A stretch of 47,595 bases of DNA from an uncultured Aquimarina sp. (GTDB lineage Bacteria > Bacteroidota > Bacteroidia > Flavobacteriales > Flavobacteriaceae): NCBI GenBank assembly GCA_937958985.1, contig CALGLV010000015.1:1-47595 (forward strand), given 5' to 3'. Below the pieces are notes generated by a model. That model made no database searches. It was given only the letters and a program-made list of their open reading frames with translations, and was not told the origin of the DNA. The translations under genes were made by a program, and so were the position numbers. Below are positions 34,208-43,131 of this stretch, piece after piece (position 1 is the first letter of the stretch; each line of letters opens with the position of its first letter).

Positions 34208-35919
34208 TTATAAATCTAAATCAAACTTAGTTCGTAAAAGATCAATCAACGGATTTTTCTCTTTCAATTTCTTGTATTTATCTTCTTTGGTGTAAGCCAA
34301 CTCATCTGAAATAATTTCGTTGACCGTAACCTTTATATCAATACTATAATTATTTAAGCCTTCATGAAAATATTCTAACAACGGCACTCTAATTCTTTCT
34401 AAATCAACTTGCATCCCTTGGTTTGGAACTTCAACCGCTATAACAAAACCTTTTTCTAGTTTAGGTTTGTGCATCGAAAAGGTAGATGCTAAAAAGCGTT
34501 CGCCTTGTTTTTCTTTTTTTCGCCCAAAATTATTCCAAAGTTTAGTTAATTCTTTTTCAGAAAACTCATCTTTTGGCAAGTCTTTAGAATCTGTTACAAC
34601 AAGCTTCTTTTTATTTTTTTCAAATTCTTTTTTTTGCTGAATACTTTTGAAGGATAATGCCGAACCTCCACGCCTAGAGATATGAATACTAGGAGGTTTA
34701 ACTGCTGCATTAGTTATTGAAGTAGTTGCTTCAACATGTTTAGAATCTTTATTTATGGAATCACTTTGGGGGGACGAAACCTCTTCTGCTACTTTTTCGG
34801 ATACTACTTCTTTCTTAAAAAAAGACGGGGGTATTATTTCAAAAGAGCTTTTTTTTTTTCGTCCTCAATACCTATTGATGCTAACTTCATTAAACAAAGC
34901 TCTACCAACAAACGTTGATTTTTACTTGTTTTATATTGTAAGTCGCAGGTATTTGCTAATTCTATAGCGTTTACCAAAAAAACAGCAGAAGTACTTTTTG
35001 CTTGTTCGTGGTAACGCTCTTTAATCTGCTGGCTAACCTCCAACAAATTGATAGTTTGAGGGTTCTGACATACCATTAAATCTCTAAAATGAGATGCTAA
35101 TCCTGCTATAAAATGATGCGTATCAAAACCTGTTACTACAATATTATTAAGGCTTAGCAATAACGCTGGAATATCATTTTTAAGAATTTGATCGGTTACT
35201 GTAAAGTAGGTATCATAATCTAAAACATTAAGGTTTTCAGTAACCGCTTGTCTTGTAATATTATTACCACTATAACTTACTACCCTATCAAAAATTGAAA
35301 GCGCATCACGCATTGCACCATCTGCTTTTTGAGCAATTATTTGCAGTGCATCTTCATCGTAAGTAATATTTTCCTGCTCACAAACATGCATTAAATGCTT
35401 TTTAGCATCTGCTACACCTATTCGCTTAAAATCAAAAATTTGACATCGCGATAATATAGTTGGAATAATCTTGTGTTTTTCCGTAGTCGCTAAAATAAAA
35501 ATAGCGTGTTTAGGAGGTTCTTCTAATGTTTTCAAAAAAGCATTAAAAGCACTTTGAGATAACATATGTACCTCGTCAATAATATAAACCTTGTACTTTC
35601 CTACCTGAGGAGGAAAACGAACTTGATCTACTAACGCTCTAATATCGTCTACCGAATTATTAGAGGCTGCATCAAGTTCAAAAATATTAAAAGCAAAATC
35701 TTCAGACTGATCAATAGCGCCTTCACTATTAATTTGCTTTGCTAAAATACGAGCACAACTAGTTTTACCAACACCTCTTGGCCCTGTAAACAACAAAGCT
35801 TGCGCCAAATGATTGTTTTTAATTGCATTAAGAAGCGTATTAGTAATAGCCTGCTGCCCCACTACTTCCTGAAAAGTTTGAGGTCTGTACTTACGAGCTG
35901 ATACTATAAATTGTTCCAT
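34208..35919 (-). CDS. dnaX: DNA polymerase III subunit gamma/tau, frame split at an 11-A run
   Basis: Clamp-loader ATPase. Start at ATG 35919 (MEQFIVSARKYRPQTF); an upstream ATG adds 7 residues. Walker A GPRGVGKT at 46-53, ELDAASNNSV, DEVHMLS and the SRC sensor are present. The frame ends at 34834 after 361 residues, a few codons past GAA AAA AAA AAA GCT. One extra A (or a -1 shift) at the 11-A run (34849-34859) opens the tau-like tail SSFEIIPPSFFKK to the stop at 34208, about 570 residues in all, including PKDEFSEKELTKLW. Either programmed slippage making short and long forms, or a homopolymer error. The C4 zinc module of E. coli DnaX is absent. Confidence 0.9.
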
Positions 35920-35986
35920 ATTATTACTGTAAAAATACAAATCCCATAAATGCTATATGTAGTTTGGCATAGTTTTTTTAGTGTAG

Positions 35987-35995
35987 TTATCCACA
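35987..35995 (+). promoter_or_regulatory. DnaA-box-like 9-mer upstream of dnaX
   Basis: TTATCCACA, identical to the E. coli DnaA consensus, in the 160-bp gap between dnaX and the divergent M23-like gene. Single site, no cluster. Confidence 0.3.
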
Positions 35996-36040
35996 ATTAT
36001 ATTTATTGGATTTTATAGGAAAGACTTAAGCTTAACTTAT

Positions 36041-36048
36041 TATTTTTG
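36041..36048 (+). promoter_or_regulatory. Bacteroidetes -7 element of the M23-like gene
   Basis: TATTTTTG (TAnnTTTG), 31 bases before the ATG; no strong -33 box at standard spacing. Confidence 0.5.
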
Positions 36049-36079
36049 CATTACCCAATAAAACATTTAAACCTACTAA

Positions 36080-36901
36080 ATGATTAAATATTTACTACCT
36101 CTTTTTTATTTTGTTGGCAACTTAGTTGCCGCACAAAACAATCAAAATCAGTTAAAGTTTTCGCACGAAGCTATAGATAATAAAACCTATGAAGTTTATG
36201 TGGAGAACCCTACGAAACAAATCCGCTCCTTTAAAGTTACCCTTAGGGGGAAAAACTTTAAAACCGATGACTATACTATAAAATCCGATACTATTAGTCC
36301 TGAAACTAAGCGGGTAATTTATACTCTAAAAAAAGAAAAGAAGAAAAACAAAATGATTTTAGGATACACCTGGCTAGAATCGGTTGGGAGTATACACGTA
36401 CGTAAAATATTGGGGCACAAATACCAACTCCCCTACCCTAAAGGAGAAAAATATAAAGTTATTCAAGGGTATAATGAAAAGTTTTCACACGAAGGTAAAG
36501 CCGCATTAGACTTTGCTATGCCCGAAGGAACTGCAGTGCATGCCATGCGAGCTGGGCAAATTTTTGCTATGAAATTAAACGGAAACAATGCATGCGAAGA
36601 AAAAGGTTGTGAAATGTTTTCTAATTATATTAAAATTGTACATTACGATGGCACAGTGGCTGTTTATAAGAATTTACTACCTAACGGAAGTAATAAAAAA
36701 ATAGGCGACTACGTAAATGTAGGGCAACGAATTGGCAGAAGCGGATTTACTGGAAAAGCAAAAGAACCCAATTTACATGTTGAAATTCAAATTTTAAGTA
36801 GAGATTTAACTGGCTATGAATCTAAACCTTTCGAGTGTATTATTAGTCCTACAGGCAAATCGGATGTACTAAACAAAGGAGATGAATATATTAGTTATTA
36901 A
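36080..36901 (+). CDS. Secreted M23/LytM-like protein, probably catalytically degenerate
   Basis: 273 residues, signal peptide 1-18 (ends LVAAQ), an N-terminal beta domain (about 25-115) and a LytM/M23 domain (about 120-240). Zinc ligands His137 and Asp144 (HEGKAALDF) and His233 (NLHVEIQ) are kept. The first His of the HxH motif is Asn231, and the His of the usual YxHL catalytic segment is Asn198 (YKNL). Loss of both non-ligand histidines argues against normal peptidoglycan endopeptidase activity and for a regulatory role like EnvC/NlpD. Cys172 and Cys177 may form a disulfide. Confidence 0.88.
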   Translation: MIKYLLPLFYFVGNLVAAQNNQNQLKFSHEAIDNKTYEVYVENPTKQIRSFKVTLRGKNFKTDDYTIKSDTISPETKRVIYTLKKEKKKNKMILGYTWLESVGSIHVRKILGHKYQLPYPKGEKYKVIQGYNEKFSHEGKAALDFAMPEGTAVHAMRAGQIFAMKLNGNNACEEKGCEMFSNYIKIVHYDGTVAVYKNLLPNGSNKKIGDYVNVGQRIGRSGFTGKAKEPNLHVEIQILSRDLTGYESKPFECIISPTGKSDVLNKGDEYISY

Positions 36902-36922
36902 TTTAGCCATAGAATAATTTAT

Positions 36923-37243
36923 AAAAAGTGGGTTGCCTTATCGCTTTAAATTTATTTTGAAGAGGAAAGTCCGGACACCATAGCGTAACATAGCGGGTAA
37001 CTCCCGTCGATTAGTAATTTATTACTAATATGGACAAGTGCAACAGAAAGCAGGTACAGGTAATGCTGTAGTGAAACCAGGTAAACTCTATGTGGTGCAA
37101 TGCTATGTAAACCAACGCTTGAATGTTTCGCGCATAAGTTGGAGGGTAAGCAGTTACAGTTGTTTAGCAATAAACAACGTAGATAAATGATAAGGGTTTT
37201 AATTTTATTAAAATACAGGATCCGGCTTATAAACCCACTTTTT
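36923..37243 (+). ncRNA. rnpB: RNase P RNA, bacterial class A
   Basis: Catalytic RNA that matures tRNA 5' ends. Diagnostic conserved blocks are visible: GAGGAAAGTCCGGACACC (36960-36977, P4 5' strand region), ACAGAAAGCAGGTACAGG, GTGAAACCAGGTAAACTC, and the 3' block ending GGCTTATAAACCCACTTTTT. P1 is formed by AAAAAGTGGGTT (36923-36934) and AACCCACTTTTT at the 3' end, which also serves as the terminator. ORFs reported across it are spurious. Confidence 0.95.
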
Positions 37244-37275
37244 ATATATTTTAAATTGAATTTATTTAAGGAAAA

Positions 37276-37800
37276 TTACTCCCCAAATAACTCTCTTATT
37301 TCACTTCTTATAAAAGATTGTGCTATTTGATTTGCACTTGATGTAGAGGCATATTTTTTCAAGCCTTCTTCTCGAAACTGGTTTGTACTTTTTATATTTT
37401 CCTGCCCTCCTAATTGATGTAATTGAGAAATCACCGTTGATTTAGCAGAAACTATAGCACTCCAACAGTCGTCCGATATATATATTTGCTGTGTAGTATT
37501 GTGCTCAAACTCTTGATCTATGGTAGCCAATAATAAATGCTTATAAGCATCTGTATTATCTCCTACTGGCGAAACCCTAACTAATAATTTATGTAAGCTA
37601 ATTCGATCCAACAACAATGTAAAGCGCTCATAAGCTTGCAATTTTATAGGAATTCCTTGTTTTTGATTTGCTTTTATCAATTGAAATTTTTGTTGCAACA
37701 ACTGTTTTTTCAACATTGATTGGATAGAAAAATAGCTTATTAACCCAATAAATACACAGGGAGCAAGTACTAGTATAACTAAAGTAAAATCTACGGTCAT
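37276..37800 (-). CDS. Conserved hypothetical membrane-anchored protein
   Basis: 174 residues: an N-terminal membrane helix (about 5-27, FTLVILVLAPCVFIGLISYFS), a short coiled region (MLKKQLLQQKFQLIKANQ) and a mixed alpha/beta domain (YERFTLLLDRISLHKLLVRV ... ISDDCWSAIVSAKS). No named family recognised. It lies 2 bp after the next gene upstream (37803-39098), with which it is probably co-transcribed. Confidence 0.8.
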   Translation of the reverse strand: MTVDFTLVILVLAPCVFIGLISYFSIQSMLKKQLLQQKFQLIKANQKQGIPIKLQAYERFTLLLDRISLHKLLVRVSPVGDNTDAYKHLLLATIDQEFEHNTTQQIYISDDCWSAIVSAKSTVISQLHQLGGQENIKSTNQFREEGLKKYASTSSANQIAQSFIRSEIRELFGE

Positions 37801-37802
37801 TT

Positions 37803-39098
37803 TTATGTTTTTTGTTTTTTCTTTTTTGCTGCCGGAAACAACAAATTATTTAAAATCAATCGGTATCCTGGTGAATTCGGGTGTAATTCTAGCTCTGTTT
37901 TAGGATCACCTACTTTATGTTGATAGTCTTCGGGGTCATGCCCACCGTAAAAAGTAAAGAAACCTTTACCTTTTATACCATGAATGTATCGAGCCTCATT
38001 ATTCACTTTATTTTGACCTAAAATTAATACATTAGACTTTACCATTTCATGATCAAAAGCGGTTGTTTGCCCCATAAACCCTTTAACTAAACTAGTATGA
38101 TTTTGACATAACATAGTGGGTATAGGATCCCATTTTGCAGAGTAATCTTTTAATGAAAAGTAATCCAGCTCTTTCTTTACCTGTCTACGCCTTGTACTCA
38201 TATCTAAATTCGAGAAATCGTATTTCAACGTGCGCTCTAATTCAAAGTTTTTAAAAGCAAAAGTTCTTTTAAAATTAATGTTAGATTGGTAGTTAGGATC
38301 ACTAGGGTCTCCATCAAACATAGGTTCACATATATCTACTCCTTCAGCACTTAAAGCAATATCAAAGCTTTCGGTAGCACTACACATAGCAAACATAAAG
38401 CCACCTCCAATTACATAGTCTCTAATTTTTTTTGCAACTGCTAGCTTTTCTTCGGAAACCTTGTTAAACCCTAAATTTTGCGCCAATTCTTCTTGTCGTC
38501 GCTTTTCTTCAATATACCAGGCTGCAGAACGGTAATTCTTATAAAATTTACCATATTGCCCTGTAAAATCTTCATGATGCAAATGCAACCAGTCATAAAC
38601 AATCAATTCATCTGCTAATACTTGTTTGTCGTAAACAGTTTTGTATGGAATTTCAGCATACGTAAGTATTAATGTAACGGCATCATCCCAAGGTTGCTTA
38701 CCATCGGGAGAATATACTGCTACTTTGGGAGCTTTTTCCAATACAATAGCCTCCATATTTTGCGAAGGACTACTAATAGTGGTTAATATGCTATTGGTTT
38801 CACTATCAGATAATATCTCAAAAGAAACACCTCTTATCTTACATTCTTTTTGAAGCTTATCGGAATCTGGAAGTAAAAAAGAACCTCCTCTGTAATTTAA
38901 TAGCCACTTTACTTTTACCTGCTGCTGCAAACTCCAATAGGTAATTCCGTATGCTTTTAGATGGTTGCTTTGGGAACCTATATCCATTGGCAACAAAACA
39001 TAATTAGCTTGTGCTATTGAGCAAAAACTCAAAAAAAACAGCAACCCTAATTTATGGAACTCCTTTTTTAAGTTTAAAATTTTTATAATAGCTAACAT
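37803..39098 (-). CDS. Conserved secreted protein, flavobacterial 'asparagine synthetase B' family
   Basis: 431 residues with an N-terminal hydrophobic signal (about 15-31, ends SIAQA). Conserved stretches include HLKAYGITYWSLQQ, LLNYRGGSFLLPDS, VYSPDGKQPWDDAVTL, DWLHLHHEDFTGQYGKFY, GGGFMFAMCSATESFD and FFTFYGGHDPEDYQH. Homologues are often labelled asparagine synthetase B, but no AsnB glutaminase Cys2 or ATP-pyrophosphatase motif is present and the protein appears exported, so the label is not supported. The pattern GG(D/H) and MCSATE could suggest a GATase-like fold. Function unknown. Confidence 0.8.
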   Translation of the reverse strand: MLAIIKILNLKKEFHKLGLLFFLSFCSIAQANYVLLPMDIGSQSNHLKAYGITYWSLQQQVKVKWLLNYRGGSFLLPDSDKLQKECKIRGVSFEILSDSETNSILTTISSPSQNMEAIVLEKAPKVAVYSPDGKQPWDDAVTLILTYAEIPYKTVYDKQVLADELIVYDWLHLHHEDFTGQYGKFYKNYRSAAWYIEEKRRQEELAQNLGFNKVSEEKLAVAKKIRDYVIGGGFMFAMCSATESFDIALSAEGVDICEPMFDGDPSDPNYQSNINFKRTFAFKNFELERTLKYDFSNLDMSTRRRQVKKELDYFSLKDYSAKWDPIPTMLCQNHTSLVKGFMGQTTAFDHEMVKSNVLILGQNKVNNEARYIHGIKGKGFFTFYGGHDPEDYQHKVGDPKTELELHPNSPGYRLILNNLLFPAAKKKKQKT

Positions 39099-39108
39099 TT
39101 ATTCTGTA

Positions 39109-40668
39109 TTAAAACGGAATATCATCTTCAGGATTTGAATTACTAGAAAAACCTTCATTACTTCCAAATGCATCTGAAGGGCTTGGTGTTGGCAAACCTC
39201 CTGAAACAAGTGGATTAGATTCTTCTCCATCATTCATACTGGAATGAAATTCCATTGGTGTTGAGAAATCATCTAAGTTATCAAACTTACCTAACTCTCC
39301 AACAAATTTTAAGCGTATATTTTCCAAACCACCATTACGGTGCTTTGCTACAATAAATTCTCCCTGTCCTTGAGTTGGCGAGGCATCATCATCATCCCAC
39401 TCATCTATTTTATAATATTCTGGTCTATAAATAAAAGATACAATATCTGCATCCTGCTCAATTGCACCAGATTCCCTAAGGTCACTAAGTAAAGGACGCT
39501 TAGAACCACCACGTGTTTCAACCGCTCTCGACAATTGTGAAAGCGCAATTACAGGAACACTTAATTCTTTTGCTAATGCTTTTAAATTTCGAGAAATTGT
39601 TGATATTTCTTGCTCACGATTTCCATTTTTACCGGAACCACCAGCAGTCATTAATTGCAAATAATCAATCATGATCATTTTAATACCGTGTTGAGAAGCT
39701 AAACGACGCGCTTTGGCTCTTAAATCAAAAATAGATAAGGATGGTGTGTCATCAATAAATAATGGCGCTACCTCCAAATCTTTTACTCCTACATTTAATT
39801 GTTTCCACTCATGGTCTTCAAGCTTACCTGTCCTTAATTTTTCAGAACTTAAACCGGTTTCCGAAGAAATGAGTCGTGTAATTAACTGTACCGATGCCAT
39901 TTCCAGCGAAAAGAATGCTACAGGTATTTTTTGCCCCACAGCAATATTACGAGCCATACTCAACGTAAGTGCTGTTTTACCCATACCTGGACGTGCAGCA
40001 ATAATTATTAAATCACTTGGCTGCCAACCTGAGGTTAACTCGTCTAGTTTTGTAAAACCCGAAGCCACACCACTCATACCTTCTTGGGTTGAGATTTCTT
40101 CGATTTTCTTTTTTGCTTGCGTAACTAAACTTTGTGCTGTTTCAGAAGAACGTTTTATATTTCCCTGAGTAACATCGTATAATTTAGATTCAGCGGTATC
40201 TAATAAATCAAAAACATCAATTCCTTCGTCATAAGCATCTTCAATAATTTCGTTAGAAATTTTAATCAAGCTTCGCTGAATATATTTCTGTAAAATTATA
40301 CGTGCGTGAAATTCAATATGTGCTGAAGAAGCTACTTTTTGGGTTAGCTGAATCAAATAAAACTCTCCACCCGACTTTTCAAGAACTCCATCTTTTTTGA
40401 GCTGATTAGAAACTGTTAATAAGTCAATTGCACTAGATTCTTCGAACAGTTTTACAATAGCTTCAAATATAAATTTATGAGCTTGTTTGTAAAAAACATC
40501 GGGATTTAAGATATCAATAACTTCATCAATACCTTTTTTATCAATCATCATAGCACCCAACACAACCTCCTCTAAATCTAGAGCTTGCGGTGGTAATTTC
40601 CCTTTTTCAAGAGAAATAACATTACTATTAGAACGATTATTTGACTGTATTGGTTGTACATTTTCCAT
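39109..40668 (-). CDS. dnaB: Replicative DNA helicase DnaB
   Basis: 519 residues: an N-terminal primase-interaction domain (about 25-130, LEEVVLGAMMIDKKGIDEV), a linker helix and the RecA-like ATPase (Walker A ARPGMGKTAL, Walker B MIMIDYLQLM, arginine finger region SDLRESGAIEQDADIV). The C-terminal tail is acidic and Ser/Asn-rich ending PEDDIPF. The hexamer unwinds DNA at the fork. No intein. Confidence 0.97.
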   Translation of the reverse strand: MENVQPIQSNNRSNSNVISLEKGKLPPQALDLEEVVLGAMMIDKKGIDEVIDILNPDVFYKQAHKFIFEAIVKLFEESSAIDLLTVSNQLKKDGVLEKSGGEFYLIQLTQKVASSAHIEFHARIILQKYIQRSLIKISNEIIEDAYDEGIDVFDLLDTAESKLYDVTQGNIKRSSETAQSLVTQAKKKIEEISTQEGMSGVASGFTKLDELTSGWQPSDLIIIAARPGMGKTALTLSMARNIAVGQKIPVAFFSLEMASVQLITRLISSETGLSSEKLRTGKLEDHEWKQLNVGVKDLEVAPLFIDDTPSLSIFDLRAKARRLASQHGIKMIMIDYLQLMTAGGSGKNGNREQEISTISRNLKALAKELSVPVIALSQLSRAVETRGGSKRPLLSDLRESGAIEQDADIVSFIYRPEYYKIDEWDDDDASPTQGQGEFIVAKHRNGGLENIRLKFVGELGKFDNLDDFSTPMEFHSSMNDGEESNPLVSGGLPTPSPSDAFGSNEGFSSNSNPEDDIPF

Positions 40669-40783
40669 TAAGTACGAAAGTAACTAAATTGTTTATTGAA
40701 GTGACTCAAATTTAAGAGCCGATTGTAACCCAGCTATCAACAATTTAATTGTTAATAACTCAAATTTTTGTTAATAGAGCTAA

Positions 40784-40813
40784 AAAAATCTATAGCCATA
40801 GACCATAGATTTT
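40784..40813 (-). terminator. Hairpin between accA and dnaB
   Basis: Minus-strand stem AAAATCTAT / ATAGATTTT followed by T-rich bases, 26 bp after the accA stop. The rest of the gap holds the dnaB promoter region. Confidence 0.6.
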
Positions 40814-40838
40814 AGTGGTAAGCGATATTTACTACGTT

Positions 40839-41792
40839 TTATTCTTTATAAACACCCATATCCGAATACTTATCTATTCGTTTAGTAATTAATTCTTCTG
40901 GTGATAAGTTTTTTAAAGAATTATAAGTGTCTGTTATTTTATTTTTAATAATCTCAAAAGTTGCTTCTCTATCTCTGTGAGCTCCTCCTAATGGTTCTTT
41001 AATAATTTCGTCGATTAATTGTTGCTTCAGCATATCATCTGCCGTAAGTTTAAGGGCTGCTGCTGCCTGCTCTTTATATTCCCAACTTCTCCACAAAATA
41101 GAAGAACAAGATTCAGGAGAAATTACCGAATACCAAGTGTTTTCCAACATCATTACTCTATCTCCTACTCCTATACCTAAAGCGCCACCACTGGCTCCTT
41201 CACCAATTATAAATACCAAAATTGGAACTTCTAATTGAGTCATCTCAAATATATTTCGAGCAATCGCTTCTCCCTGTCCTCTTTCTTCTGCTTCTAAACC
41301 TGGGTATGCCCCCGGTGTATCTACAAAAGTAATTACAGGGATACCAAATTTCTCAGCACTCTTCATAAGTCTGTGTGCTTTTCGGTATCCTTCTGGGTTA
41401 GCCATACCAAAATTACGATATTGACGCATCTTGGTATTCACCCCTTTTTGCTGACCAATAAACATATAAGTTTGATCTCCTATCTTTCCAAGACCACCAA
41501 TCATGGCTTTATCGTCTTTTACACTTCTGTCTCCATGAAGCTCTACAAAAGTATCTCCACATAAAGCTTTGATATAATCTAATGTATAAGGACGATTAGG
41601 ATGACGGGATAACTGAACACGTTGCCAAGGAGATAAATTTTTATAAATATCTACTTTAAGCTTATTTAATTTGCCTTCTATTTGAGCACAAGTGTCTGTA
41701 ACATCTACGTCACTTTCGGCACCTATAGTACATGCTTTTGAAAATTGCTCTTCAAGCTCTTTTATTGGTAATTCAAAATCTAAATATTCCAT
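40839..41792 (-). CDS. accA: Acetyl-CoA carboxylase carboxyltransferase subunit alpha
   Basis: 317 residues, full-length AccA. It transfers the carboxyl group from biotin-BCCP to acetyl-CoA with AccD, making malonyl-CoA for fatty-acid synthesis. Family motifs: [49 protein letters not shown] and [15 protein letters not shown]. Monocistronic by appearance. Confidence 0.97.
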   Translation of the reverse strand: MEYLDFELPIKELEEQFSKACTIGAESDVDVTDTCAQIEGKLNKLKVDIYKNLSPWQRVQLSRHPNRPYTLDYIKALCGDTFVELHGDRSVKDDKAMIGGLGKIGDQTYMFIGQQKGVNTKMRQYRNFGMANPEGYRKAHRLMKSAEKFGIPVITFVDTPGAYPGLEAEERGQGEAIARNIFEMTQLEVPILVFIIGEGASGGALGIGVGDRVMMLENTWYSVISPESCSSILWRSWEYKEQAAAALKLTADDMLKQQLIDEIIKEPLGGAHRDREATFEIIKNKITDTYNSLKNLSPEELITKRIDKYSDMGVYKE

Positions 41793-41826
41793 GCTCGATT
41801 ATGAAATTTGTTATATTGATAGCTTA

Positions 41827-41859
41827 CAAATATAGAAACTTACTTACAAACTTTACCAA
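41827..41859 (-). promoter_or_regulatory. Bacteroidetes promoter for accA
   Basis: Minus-strand TTG (41857-41859), a 22-base spacer and TATATTTG (41827-41834) fit TTG-N17-23-TAnnTTTG; the -7 box lies 34 bases before the ATG. Confidence 0.55.
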
Positions 41860-41951
41860 CTAAATAAAAGTAAATAACTATGCATGCATAATTATTTAAA
41901 AACAAACATCTATTTTCCTTTTACAGATTAATATCCCTAATCTTTTAAGCT

Positions 41952-43092
41952 TTATAAATTTGGAAATAGTTTGTTTATCTGCGTGTCACCCCAAATTTCT
42001 ACTGGTTTTTTAATTTTTTTATCTAAAACTAAAGAAGAAATCACATTATTTAAATAACTAGGATTAGATGAATAGTCATTTGTTAAAATAACCGCATAAA
42101 CATCTAACTTCGGAAAATAAAAAGCACTAGACCTAAAACCCGTTATACTACCTCCATGATGATACAATTTTTCTTCTAAAAAGTCGTGTAACATCCAACC
42201 ATATCCATAATCGGTATATTCGCCGTTATTTAATTGAAATGGAGTAAACGCTAGTAATAGATTTTTTTTGAAACTAATTCCCCTTTATGAAGTCCTTCAT
42301 TCCATTTAGCTAAATCCTCAACATTAGAACGCAAACCTCCTGATAAAAAGGAACTGTCATTGTCATATAAGGAGCTCGTTTACAGCCTAATGAATCTCTA
42401 ACATAGCCTAAAACATTCTTTTCAATTAATTCCTGCGGATGGTCATAAAAAGAAGATTCCATATGGAGTTTTTTTAAATATTCTCTTCTCTACAAAATCC
42501 TCATAGCTCATTCCTGAAACTCTCTCTACTATTGCCCCGAGAATATTATAACCCGAATTAGTATATTTTAATTGTTTTCCAGGTTTAAACTCTAAAGGCT
42601 TGTCCTTAAAAATATCTAATATTTGATCGGTTGTAAGTTTCTGTTATTCAAACCTGAAAGAATTAGGGAACTGAAAAAAATTTGGTATTCCTGATGTATG
42701 TGTAAGCAAATTTTCTATTGTTATTTTTTGCTTGTACTTAGGGTAATTGGGCAGGTATTTACAAAAATCTTCTTTCAAAGATAATTTACTCTCTTCTTGT
42801 AGTATCAATATTGCTACTGCAGTAAATTGTTTTGTTATAGAACCAATCCTCAAATCATATCTGGCTCCACAGAAACACCTAATTCAACATGAGCTAATCC
42901 GAAATTTTTTTTATAAATCTCCTTTCCTTTTTTTCTTATCAAAACAGTAGCTCCTGGATTATTTGGCAAGTAATGAGCGGTAAAAAGGCTATCTATTCTT
43001 TTTAAAAAGTTCGTATTATCTGTTTTGTATGCTTTGGTTTTTCTACAACTTAATAGAAAAGCAATAAAAATCAAGCAAATTATAAATTTCAT
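41952..43092 (-). pseudogene. Serine hydrolase (beta-lactamase/PBP-like) gene with several frameshifts
   Basis: Frame segments in order: a lipoprotein-like start (43092: MKFIICLIFIAFLLSC), RIGSITKQFTAVAILIL with the SxxK nucleophile, NLLTHTSGIPNFF, a YTNSGYN-type segment, GGLRSNVEDLAKWNEG and a C-terminal GSITGFRSSAFYFP. Frames change near 42850 and 42645, and stops and a shift interrupt 42195-42500. The ancestor was a ~370-residue class C beta-lactamase-fold serine hydrolase lipoprotein. At least four lesions make a functional product unlikely, unless some reflect sequencing errors. Confidence 0.85.
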
Positions 43093-43131
43093 TAGAGCTA
43101 CTAGTTATTTTATCAAACAAAAAAAGGGACT

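Noticed and set aside
34736..34967. Plus-strand ORFs of 60 and 70 residues
   Set aside because: They are antisense to the linker of dnaX and have no coding signs of their own.
36952..37170. 72-residue ORF on the minus strand
   Set aside because: It lies entirely within the RNase P RNA gene, whose conserved blocks explain the sequence.
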